Part shown: piece by piece, positions 55,243 to 64,000 of the stretch | How the letters are laid out: each line of letters opens with the position of its first letter | Position numbering within the stretch: position 1 is the stretch's first letter | Source of the DNA: Dipodascopsis uninucleata var. uninucleata | Lineage: Eukaryota; Ascomycota; Lipomycetes; Lipomycetales; Lipomycetaceae | NCBI GenBank assembly: GCA_030568195.1 | Contig: JAJLTO010000020.1 | Location: 120,355-184,354, forward strand | Length of the DNA: 64,000 bases | Direction: 5' to 3' | Notes under the pieces: generated by a model | Database searches by the model: none | Told to the model about the DNA's origin: nothing | The model's input: only the letters and a program-made list of their open reading frames with translations | Made by a program: the position numbers and the translations under genes

Positions 55243-55824
55243 TTATCGAACTTTCTTCCTCGGGCTCTGGAAGCCTTTGAACGAAATTCTCTTGGTGGTC
55301 TTTCTACCTATATGACTTAAAAGTCATTAGTTGACATCCTTAAACTTTCGTCCTTCCATATGCTCGTAATAGCTAGGGCTCTACGTGAATAGTACGTACC
55401 AGTTTTGACATGGAAGGAGAGGGCGATCTTTTCTATATGTTGCCTCTATCGTGTCCAAATAAAAAAATCAGTCATGCAATTGCCAGAGTCAACAATGTTC
55501 TTAAACTGTGAATGATATGAATACCATGCTTTAAATGAAATTTATGCCATTTCTAATTAAAGACAGACTATAGTGGGCATTTACTCGATTCAGTGGTTTA
55601 ATCTTCAATTCTAATAGATTTTTTACTGCGCCTGTAGTGATATCGCGTGCTTGTAACGTGTAAAACTGCTCTAGGGCTCTGTGCCTCTGATATTCACAGC
55701 GTTCGCTCGCTACGTTAGTCAACATTACGATTGAGTTGCTAGCTTGTCTATTCTCACTTACACCACAGACCGAATTCCTTGAGTGAGCGCAATAATTACA
55801 TTGAAGTAAAGATAATGAGACCAT
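55243..55824 (-). CDS. Possible small multi-exon gene of unknown function (about 91 aa)
   Basis: Putative model complement(join(55243..55307,55400..55445,55585..55686,55762..55824)), 91 aa from an ATG at 55824. Three introns each show a good donor (GTAAGT, GTAAAT, GTACGT), a branch-like site (TTGACTAAC, CATGACTG, CAACTAAT) and an AG, and the phases agree throughout. The product starts MVSLSLLQCNYCAHSRNSVC (a CxxC followed by a further Cys), has an amphipathic middle, and ends in a basic tail (GFQSPRKKVR). No family is recognised. In the last exon all three frames are open; one of the others runs on to 55157, so the C-terminus is uncertain, and an extra 5' exon is possible. Confidence 0.35.
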
Positions 55825-55860
55825 AGGTGCTGAAAAATAGCACGAACAGATATTCACTAT

Positions 55861-57710
55861 ATAATGTCAAACATATTAAGACTCATCTTGGCGCATCAGT
55901 TTCATAAAGCATGCGTATTCACGACATTATAACAGTCCGAAAGCCGAGACCAAACCTGCACTCAAATCTACTCTTTTCAGTAAATATCATAACCCTTTTT
56001 AATCAAATAATTGTCTACTGCAAGCCCTACTGGGTTTTCGGGGACAAAATGCTATTAAAGGTATCCGTCAAGCTTAATCACAGCATATAACAGTGAGACT
56101 TTTTGAATGCCACTATTGAGCGGAAACATCGTATTCAGCTATCTCGTTATCGGCAAATAAGGGAGCTAACGAAAGTGTTTTAATGTTAATAGATACAAAA
56201 TATCTTGTCCAGTCTTTCATGCAGCCATATGGAGCAATAACTGTGAGAGGTGTGTGGCTATATTCTCAAAGCGGTGTATTGCCCTCTCTATGTTAAATGT
56301 TTTTCGGACACCGATAGTAAATAAGCTTAACTGCAAAAAGCTTTTCTCCGGTGCCTTTTTATCTTACTAAATTATTAGACGACTTAATATGCCATGATTT
56401 TCGATTATAGCATGGCACTGGAGGCGAAAAATATGCATAATAATAGTAAAGATTGTTGTCTACGTACTTCTGCTAGATACTATGTTATTCAAAGCGATAG
56501 ATTTAGATTCCATGGTTTTGGAGTTGCTGGATCACTGTTTGAGTATTTGTGGCATCCCGAATTGTCGGTCCTGATCATGTCGATTCATGACACAGAGTCA
56601 CAAGTCCATTTGAGGAATTGACAAGAACTATTCATCATCTGCTGTAGAATCTACGAGCCTCGATATTGATCTACTCATGATCTGATTATAGACATGTCCA
56701 GCAAATGTTCAGCAAAGCCAGTTCCTCTTACTGCTCGAGGTTTCAGATATTTAATTACTGCAATTTTGTGCTCTTGGTATTGTCGCATTGATGCTCATGA
56801 ACTCCTTAAATATGATTGATACTTGTAAGAACAGTTTTATTGCAAGGCGATCGGAGACTTTCATCTGTGCCTTGCTGCTCTGCATTGTGAGAAGTGCCTA
56901 TTCTATGGTCGCGTCTTATGCCATTGACGTACAGCACGCTTCTTAACAAATTTGAGGGTTCGCAATTACACTGTAGTTTTGAAAAGGTCAAAACAAAAGC
57001 GCATTGACATGTTTCTAAGATACCAGCTATGCACTGACGGAATTGACGTTAAAAATCTAGAGTTGCATTATGAAGAGATCATGTATAACGAGAGGCAGTT
57101 ATTGAATGATGCAGCCTATATCAAAAAAGGCTCTTATAAACCTTCATCCAGAAGCCGCATTAATGAAGTTCTTTTTCTCATACCGCGAAGTTAGAGTTAT
57201 TGGGGTCCTGTGGATGGCCTAGTATTAAAAGTAGAAATACTAGGAATGGCTGATGCTCTGAATAGAGCACTATATTTCCCTGTTATGACACGTTATAGGG
57301 TTTTGCTTAGATAAATCTAATTCGGACCATTTGACTCGGTTCCAGTTTCATTCAATAGAGAGCCTTACGTCCCTCTCTTCTCTTGTTACAGCTCGATTAT
57401 ATAATAATGCTACCACTTGCTGAAATTGCTCTACACTCTATTTGTGTTACTATTATAATTTCTACTTTCCTTAAATCACTTTAGGAGAATAGATATCAAA
57501 CATTAGATCGTTTACTTTGCTTTTACTGCTGAGTTTTTCTGGCTATCATATATTTAGTGGCACTTTTTCAGTTGTTCGTAGACAATAAAATTGGGTAGTA
57601 ATTTTGACTTTGTTAATAATGTATGTCCTAAATTTAAGTATGCTATCACAATAAATCAAGGCGGATGCTAGACAGTACATGCGTAACATTTCAAGTGTTC
57701 TACATTCTTA
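55861..57710. other. Intergenic with two short unassigned frames
   Basis: 1.85 kb. Two plus-strand frames are longer than expected by chance but unrecognised: 56394-56621 (75 codons, ATG) and 56952-57194 (80 codons, no ATG, ending in a Ser/Arg-rich stretch). I could not join them by splicing. They may be remnants of a decayed gene or chance. The RTC4 promoter must lie at the right end. Confidence 0.4.
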
Positions 57711-59669
57711 ATGATGTCGTCATCTGCAATGAGACAGTCTAAGTTGTTCATATCTGATGGCTCGAAAAGCTCGACGTGTAAAAAATCCGCGGACTATAGT
57801 GAGAGTCGCGTGTCATTAAATGGCAGGCATGATAACAAACACAGACAAATATCGTTGTCGCCAACAAGACGAGCGCCTAAAGTTGGCTTAATTCGATCTC
57901 TCGTCAACTCCATGAATAGTGATATTACAGATGTTAATGAGGAAGATGACGTCTTAAAAATAACTAGTCAATCCCCAGGGTCATCCCCTTCGAAACGGCC
58001 AAAATTATCGCCATTGGATTCTTCCTCAAGTCAATCATTTCCTCCGGTCTCGCAATTTAGCAGTTTGCTGATGGCCGCCTCTAACAATCCTGGAAAAGTA
58101 GTAAGATCCAACGCAAGAAATGAAAGCAAGTTCCGACAGAGTGCAGCATCAAAATCGACAAGAAATCGGCTCATTGGATCCTCAAATTATGGAATCAAAA
58201 TCGAGGTTAGCGATGATGAAGACACAGAAGAAAAGGACGTTTATAAGCTCGAAGGAAACTCGTATATAAAGCATAGATACAGTTATAGCTCTGATGAAAT
58301 TCTAAATGCTCGATCTCCAGAAGAAAAGAGAGAATTTGAAATTGAAAGTATGATGTCGCTAATTCACAATACTGAGTCGATTATGAACGAAGCAAGGGAA
58401 CGAGACGCTAAGCTGAAGGAAAACCTATTGAAGAGGAGGCGAGATACATTTCCTTCTAGTGTACCTAACAGTGATGATTATCTTGATGAAAGCGTTACGT
58501 CCTCTCAGATACTGGATTTAGAACTGGAAGAAAGTAAGCTTAAGAAAGCATCAGGTGAGAGACTCTTTAAGACATTAAGTATAAATCAACTAGACGCCTG
58601 TCCATTGTGCGGTACTTTGCTCTCAGAGACTACTCGATCTCAGTTTTCCGATCTTAAAGACAGTCTCCAGCGTTCTTATGCAATATGTACTGCTCATAGA
58701 AATGAATCAGTGATATCAGAGGGTCACAAAAGAGGCTATCCAAAGTCGTTCGATGACGATCAGCTGGGCTTGAGAGTAAAAAAGTATTCTACCCAGATCC
58801 TCGATATAATCACTGGTAAACGAAAATCTAAACTAGCTGACAGAGCAAAAAACAGAATGCTCAGTACAAAAGTTAGACGTCTGGATGCGCTGGGCTCTAT
58901 GGAAACGGCTACTATTGATACGCTTCCAGGGTACTATGGGCTACGAGGACTTGGCGTAATAATGACAGCTATTCTACAGCTTCATGAAAAGAGCATTAGA
59001 TCTATTGCCCGAACGGAGAGATGGATTACCAAGATGTCTATAACAGGATATGCATGTCACATATTAGTTCCAGAGGTCGCGGTGTGGTTAATAATGGAAG
59101 ATATGAACATTTCCAATGAGATTGACGCCGAGAAAATTAGGATAGAAAGTTCTGAATATGGCCAGGCTTACTTCGCAAAGGATATCAATGATGCAGACAG
59201 CGATCTAGCTTCTGAAGGCGATAAGAATGAGTCTGATTTCCAATCATATGGGAGTGGTAATATTGAAATCCCTTATGACGAACGAAGTTGCTCCAAAGTC
59301 ATAGAGCTGGGTCTTAATGACAAATACTCAGCAGAGCGAAATCTACCAGCGCATATTCTGTCCAGCTCTCCTCCGGTGAATAGTACAAGTGAAATGTCTA
59401 ATCCGGAAAATGGGGCTCTAATAATAGAAATTGACGATGAGATTGGCATGCTAGAGTGCCCAATGGCTCTGAATAACAAAGACTCGGCATTTAGAAGAAT
59501 TGCTACTATCGATCCAGTAAAGGAAGACACTAAAATGGCTACGGCCCTTATTAACGAAGCTGATGCTACTGCCATACCACATGAGCTCAACAGTGAAAAC
59601 AGGATTGCACAAGTCGACCTTTTGGTAAGTCAAATGGAAAACTTCGACAAGCTTGTCGGTACAAAGTAA
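57711..59669 (+). CDS. RTC4: Rtc4-like protein (652 aa)
   Basis: Single exon from ATG 57711. Rtc4 (restriction of telomere capping 4) is a fungal nuclear protein of poorly defined role, found in yeast screens of telomere-capping mutants. The N-terminal ~280 residues are Ser-rich, charged and probably disordered. A CPLCG motif (Cys297 and Cys300) may open a small zinc site. The RTC4-like domain lies at about 400-500: LPGYYGLRGLGVIMTAIL, then YACHILVPEVAVWLIMEDM, and SSEYGQAYF. The C-terminal 140 residues are acidic. It is longer than yeast Rtc4 (401 aa), mostly at the two ends. Domain recognition is from the GYYGxRG and PEVAxxLIxEDM patterns. Confidence 0.78.
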   Translation: MMSSSAMRQSKLFISDGSKSSTCKKSADYSESRVSLNGRHDNKHRQISLSPTRRAPKVGLIRSLVNSMNSDITDVNEEDDVLKITSQSPGSSPSKRPKLSPLDSSSSQSFPPVSQFSSLLMAASNNPGKVVRSNARNESKFRQSAASKSTRNRLIGSSNYGIKIEVSDDEDTEEKDVYKLEGNSYIKHRYSYSSDEILNARSPEEKREFEIESMMSLIHNTESIMNEARERDAKLKENLLKRRRDTFPSSVPNSDDYLDESVTSSQILDLELEESKLKKASGERLFKTLSINQLDACPLCGTLLSETTRSQFSDLKDSLQRSYAICTAHRNESVISEGHKRGYPKSFDDDQLGLRVKKYSTQILDIITGKRKSKLADRAKNRMLSTKVRRLDALGSMETATIDTLPGYYGLRGLGVIMTAILQLHEKSIRSIARTERWITKMSITGYACHILVPEVAVWLIMEDMNISNEIDAEKIRIESSEYGQAYFAKDINDADSDLASEGDKNESDFQSYGSGNIEIPYDERSCSKVIELGLNDKYSAERNLPAHILSSSPPVNSTSEMSNPENGALIIEIDDEIGMLECPMALNNKDSAFRRIATIDPVKEDTKMATALINEADATAIPHELNSENRIAQVDLLVSQMENFDKLVGTK

Positions 59670-59963
59670 TATAGTTATCTACAATTAACACTTTCAAAGC
59701 ATGCGTATACTTGAACTTGTCTATCTAGAATATAATTATATTTATAGGCAAAAAACCTTCCTATCCATAAAAAGCGGTCTCAAATAGACCTTTACTGTGT
59801 GATATTTATGTAATACTATCAATGAGCGAATTATGAACAAGCGCCTCTAACTCCTAGTCAATCTCAATATGGCAATGAGCATAAAATTAATACCAATAAT
59901 GATCAGATTCATTCATCCCCAGGTGACTCTGCTCGCTTCTAATAGTTACTCGGCAAATCAGCA

Positions 59964-62900
59964 TTAAGTCCCACTACTGTTCACAGAATTTTGATGGTCG
60001 ACGCTGGTGCTTTTATTATATACGTATTGGTGATTGTAAAGATTCAAATAGTATCCAAATGAAGCCTTCTCCGGATCATCTTCGGATGAGACGCTAGACT
60101 CACTTACAGATAAATGTCGCGAGCGGAGCCATTTCTTAATAACCTTCGATAAGTCACTCGCTTCAAACGGCTTAGCAAGATAGTCATCCATTCCGCATTC
60201 AATGCAGCGTTCCTTATCTCCAGCAATAACACTCGCAGTCATTGCAATTATAGGTACAGTTCGTATATCAGCATTTGGATGCTGACGAAGTAATGACGTT
60301 GTCGTGTATCCATCCATTATAGGCATTTGACAGTCCATAAGGATCATATTTGGTGGCTCATCCATGGTGCTTAAAAGATCAACGCATTCTTTACCATTAA
60401 CAGCAGATATAACTTTCAATCCCATAGCAGAAAGTGCTTTCTTGGCGATCTTAAGATTAATAACGTTGTCCTCAACAACCAATACTGTCATGCCTCCAGT
60501 CTCAGGTTGATTTAGGCCCAAGCTCTTACCAACTGTGAAAACACCATTTTCGGTATCACTGTTCTCTATTATGCCATTGAGTTTCTCTCCATCAACAGTA
60601 AATGGAATAGCAAACCACGCCGTAGTTCCTTCACCATATGTGCTTTCAAGTCCAATTGTACCACCCATAGCTTCAACAAAGCTCTTGCAGATTGAAAGAC
60701 CAAGACCTGATCCATTATATTCACGAGCAACTGAACTATCAGCCATTTTGAATATAGTAAAAATCTCCGACATATGCTCTTCTTTAATACCAATTCCTGT
60801 ATCTTTAATTACGAATTTCACCCAATATTTGTCATTCTGACTTTCAACCAGTTTAGCTAGCGCAGAGTCTTTTACCAGTTTATCTCTCTCAATCGTAGCC
60901 ACCTCTAATGAAATAGATCCATCTCTAGTGAATTTTAAGGAGTTATATAAAAGATTGCTAACAATTTGGCCGATTTTGTTTGGATCACCTACCAATGATG
61001 TGGCTTCAGATGCCAAATTCAGGTCTTGAACAAACTTAATGCCTTTGCTCATAGCCTCGATTTTAAATAGCTTTGCAATGTCATCCACCAGACCAAAAAG
61101 ACTAAAAGGAACCTGATATATTGACAGATGTCCAGTTTCAATTTTTGAAATATCCAAAATGTCGCTGACTAGGCCGAGAAGTTTTCGCGCTGATATCATT
61201 ATACTATCCAGATAGTCCCTCTGTTCTTGGTCTAGTGTTGTCTTCTTCAATAATTCTGCCATTCCAACTACTCCAGCTATAGGCGTCCTAATTTCATGAC
61301 TCATGTTAGCTAAAAACTGTGTTTTGAGTTGATTCTCTGTCTGTGCAGCAAGTTCCTTCTGTTGTAGCATAACGTATTCGCGATCTCGAGCTTCCAATGC
61401 CATATTGGCAAGCTTGCGGGTCGATACGTCAGTTGATATGCATATTACACCGACAACTACCGATGTATCGAATGTCAGGTCATTAGGATCTAATAGAACA
61501 TTGCTAATATTGCGCTTGAACACAGGTACATAGCGTGTTCTGATATACTGGCCTTTGAAAACAATCTCGTCAGAAACTTTTGTGCTCTTTCCCGTCAAAA
61601 TTGTCTGGAGGCAATTGTTCACAGATGGAAGTTCCACTAATGCTTCCCTAGTATCAACGCCGGTACGCAATATCTTTCCAAATTGACTATTTTCCATCCC
61701 CTCACACATTGAGACTTTGTAATTGTCATCCACAGACCAAATGGAAGTGTCGGAGTTCATTACGAGGCAACGCAAATATTCGCGAACTTTATGGGCGATA
61801 ACAACAGAGTCTACCTGATCTTGGACATCTAGAGACGTTGTGAGCCATTTATAGACTTCACCATTAGAGTCTATCATGGGAACTGCATCTACAGTCACCC
61901 AATGAAAAGCTCCATCACGTCTTTTAAATCGAATCTGGCAATGCAATGCTTGTTTCGTGTACGACAAGCGAGAAATTAGATCCCTAACAGCTGGCTGATC
62001 ATCGGGATGAATGTAGTGTAAGTATCGCTTCCCAGTTAAATTGCTGGTATCAGTACCAGTTAAATTTCTCCATGAATCGGAGATATATTCTAGTGAGCCA
62101 GAATTATCACAAAGGGTTATATATTGGGGTAAATATTCGCATATTTCCCTGAACATGAGTTCTTTAGTAGTTTTGCTCTCTTGCAGTTTTGTGTACCACT
62201 GCGTTATTTCATTGGCGACCACTGCGCCTCCAATGTGTTTCTTGGTATGGTCATTATTTTCATATACAGGAAATCCAGTGAGCTCATAAATTTTTTTCTC
62301 TCTATTTTTGCCGACATATTTGCCGATCACTATACGAAATTCCACGCCGTCCCGACAAAGCTCTTCAAAACGAAACTCACTGTAATCAAGTTTACGAGTG
62401 AATTCGGCATCATAGCACGTCTGAGCATAGATCCAAGAAAATCCTTCATGACTCTCTAGATCAGAATCTAGAAGATTTGACATTGCTTGATTACAAAATT
62501 TCCGGTAGCCATCAGGACTTGAGAAGATCACCGGAGCATCAAGATATTTAAGTACTGTGTACTTGATACTATCTAAGATTTTCTGTTGCAGAATACGTGA
62601 AGTGAATGAGACTCTTTCATGTATGATGTCAGCGTTGTTGTCCACAAGCGAATTAGTAGAATCAAGAGATGAATGCAGTTCTGTCAGATCCAAAGTTAGA
62701 TTATCCTTTGTGTGTGACAACATAGAGAATACATAATACTTGAACTCTCCATAAACTAATTGTACAACAACATCCAGCTCAAATGTCTTCTCTGGATGGA
62801 AGTATGACTGTACATTGCCGTAGTATTTCACACCACCGATTGGTATACTCTCTAGCTCTGCCTTCCAATTAAAATCTGGTTTCACAATGGAATTTTCGGG

Positions 62901-63107
62901 CGACTCTGGTAGGGAACTTAGTTTTAAGTCACTCAATGATAGCTCCGTCAAAGGCAGTGTAAAGTAAGGCTCAAATATGCTTGCAAATCCACCAGATATT
63001 GATACTATCTTAAAATCAGAGTCTAAAATAGCTTTGAGAGGAGAGGATCGCTTGAAAAGCTCGAAAGTAATTTCACTAACAGATGGCTTTGGTAGATTAG
63101 GTACCAT
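59964..63107 (-). CDS. PAS-rich hybrid sensor histidine kinase (1047 aa)
   Basis: Single exon from ATG 63107. It is a soluble hybrid histidine kinase of a fungal phosphorelay. No TM helix is seen. Several PAS-like regions occupy about residues 15-570, the clearest at 325-435 (LEYISDSWRNLTGTD, then RFKRRDGAFHWVTVDAVPM, a PAS fold-3 pattern). The HisKA domain has FLANMSHEIRTPIAGVVGM with phospho-accepting His604. The ATPase domain has N-box NLLYNSLKFT, DTGIGI, and GSGLGLSICKSFVEAMGG. The C-terminal receiver has VLVVEDNVINLKIA, the acceptor Asp925 in LMDCQMPIMDG, and a terminal Lys in YLAKPF. All key residues are present. It should signal through a Ypd1-type phosphotransfer protein. The input is unknown. 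Confidence 0.93.
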   Translation of the reverse strand: MVPNLPKPSVSEITFELFKRSSPLKAILDSDFKIVSISGGFASIFEPYFTLPLTELSLSDLKLSSLPESPENSIVKPDFNWKAELESIPIGGVKYYGNVQSYFHPEKTFELDVVVQLVYGEFKYYVFSMLSHTKDNLTLDLTELHSSLDSTNSLVDNNADIIHERVSFTSRILQQKILDSIKYTVLKYLDAPVIFSSPDGYRKFCNQAMSNLLDSDLESHEGFSWIYAQTCYDAEFTRKLDYSEFRFEELCRDGVEFRIVIGKYVGKNREKKIYELTGFPVYENNDHTKKHIGGAVVANEITQWYTKLQESKTTKELMFREICEYLPQYITLCDNSGSLEYISDSWRNLTGTDTSNLTGKRYLHYIHPDDQPAVRDLISRLSYTKQALHCQIRFKRRDGAFHWVTVDAVPMIDSNGEVYKWLTTSLDVQDQVDSVVIAHKVREYLRCLVMNSDTSIWSVDDNYKVSMCEGMENSQFGKILRTGVDTREALVELPSVNNCLQTILTGKSTKVSDEIVFKGQYIRTRYVPVFKRNISNVLLDPNDLTFDTSVVVGVICISTDVSTRKLANMALEARDREYVMLQQKELAAQTENQLKTQFLANMSHEIRTPIAGVVGMAELLKKTTLDQEQRDYLDSIMISARKLLGLVSDILDISKIETGHLSIYQVPFSLFGLVDDIAKLFKIEAMSKGIKFVQDLNLASEATSLVGDPNKIGQIVSNLLYNSLKFTRDGSISLEVATIERDKLVKDSALAKLVESQNDKYWVKFVIKDTGIGIKEEHMSEIFTIFKMADSSVAREYNGSGLGLSICKSFVEAMGGTIGLESTYGEGTTAWFAIPFTVDGEKLNGIIENSDTENGVFTVGKSLGLNQPETGGMTVLVVEDNVINLKIAKKALSAMGLKVISAVNGKECVDLLSTMDEPPNMILMDCQMPIMDGYTTTSLLRQHPNADIRTVPIIAMTASVIAGDKERCIECGMDDYLAKPFEASDLSKVIKKWLRSRHLSVSESSVSSEDDPEKASFGYYLNLYNHQYVYNKSTSVDHQNSVNSSGT

Positions 63108-64000
63108 AGCGATATGCTCCTCCCAGAATGTCTACCTATGGTCGGAAACCACGTTCGTAAGTTTAGCTGGATAAATCGCAGATATTGACTTGCACTTTGC
63201 TCTTTAAACTAAGGTAGGATATAACAAAAGTTTAGAACAGATCGTGCTAAATGTTTAGGAGAGAAGTATTCGCCAATATATATGGACTTGAGTTTTCAAC
63301 TTGACGACTACAGTTTTTAGAAACTACAGATCATGGTATGAGAAGGATTCTCCACCTGGAATAGAACGTTAAATCTGTGTAATATTAATAAATATTAAAT
63401 ATTCAACTACAATGCCAAGTGTGAGATTCGACATCTTGCGTTTTGTCTCTCATTTTCCTTTATAGTTCGCCTAGCCAAACTAAACTTATGCTCTGAACTC
63501 TATATAGTCCACTTTCCTCTAGTGGAAAAGTTTGACAGGTGAGTGTCAGCACCATGCCTCACCGAAGAGCATACCTTCTTCACACAAATAATTTAGAAAG
63601 CTCGCAGTGTATGTAATAATTAAGTAATAATCGACGATACCACATTAAACAGTCTAATCTAGAAATAGATTATTAGCTTATTACTTTCTCTTTCATGTTT
63701 TCTGGAACCTTAAGATAATCACTCGTGGAATTCCGTCAAAAATATAACCCTCTTATCATGCAAACGAACTAGAAGATTACGGATTATCCATTATTAATAT
63801 CTCGTAGTATATGATCCAAACCTAATTCGAAGAAAGCTACAGAAATCAGCAGCAATGTGATTTTTCCCTATTGAAACGTTGAATATCTTCTGGGGTGCTT
63901 CGGCCGTATGCTGTGACGGAATATAGGATGAAAGATAATCTTTGCCAGAGACCTATTCGAGATTAGACATCCGATAATCTCCAGGAAAAAAAAAAGTTTG
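63108..64000. other. Intergenic right edge, kinase promoter region
   Basis: 0.9 kb upstream of the histidine kinase start. No gene, RNA or motif is recognised before the window ends. Confidence 0.5.

Noticed and set aside
1-64000. CRISPR arrays, insertion sequences, retrotransposons, secondary-metabolite cluster
   Set aside because: No spaced direct repeats, transposase or reverse-transcriptase motifs, long terminal repeats, or clustered biosynthetic genes were seen.

Overview
The window is nuclear DNA from a fungus, most likely an ascomycete yeast or an early-diverging ascomycete. It is AT-rich (roughly 35-40% GC in the stretches counted by hand), compact and intron-rich. Fourteen of the 23 firm gene models are spliced. 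Their introns are mostly short (55-194 nt), with GTAAGT/GTATGT/GTGAGT-type donors, CTAAC/CTGAC/CTAAT branch sites and AG acceptors. Gene content is fungal: Kar9, Nse4, Rtc4, Aim32, an ENA-type P-type ATPase, Aro8, a hybrid histidine kinase, and a probable Ptr3-like protein. CTG codons fall on conserved leucines in OST2, so the standard code is used. I cannot name the species.

Layout. 0.9-8.4 kb: an orphan protein with a repeated DLTTSFR motif (+), the SUMO protease ULP1 (-), an arrestin-domain protein (+) and tRNA-splicing endonuclease subunit SEN54 (+). 8.5-14.8 kb: elongin C (-) back to back with VPS15 (+). 15-17.7 kb: a short-chain dehydrogenase and NSE4 of the Smc5/6 complex (both -). 19.2-25.7 kb: an orphan serine-rich protein (+), an orphan polytopic membrane protein (+) and KAR9 (-). 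27.8-36.1 kb, all minus: a secretory CE2/SGNH-like protein, a DUF2235 hydrolase-like protein and a Ser/Thr-rich single-pass membrane protein, separated by long intergenic stretches. 36.1-39.3 kb: a 3.2-kb gene-free region with a GC-rich island. 39.3-43.7 kb: a RING/U-box-like plus beta-propeller protein (Ptr3-like?) and AIM32 (both -). 44.6-55.1 kb, all plus: a possible PP1-docking protein, ENA, ARO8, OST2 and a TMEM14 protein. 55.2-57.7 kb: one possible small multi-exon gene (-) and little else. 57.7-63.1 kb: RTC4 (+) facing a PAS-rich hybrid histidine kinase (-).

The genes are ordinary housekeeping, trafficking, cytoskeleton, DNA-repair and environmental-sensing functions, with no sign of an operon, a cluster or a mobile element. 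No tRNA, rRNA, transposon or CRISPR was recognised. The most useful results are the splice-resolved gene models (ULP1, SEN54, ELC1, VPS15, AIM32, OST2, TMEM14, DUF2235, Ptr3-like), which are fragmented or invisible as plain open frames. Odd features include an ATG-only first coding exon, a 5-nt last coding exon, and a stop-free intron that would encode a hydrophobic helix if retained. I found no convincing undescribed system.
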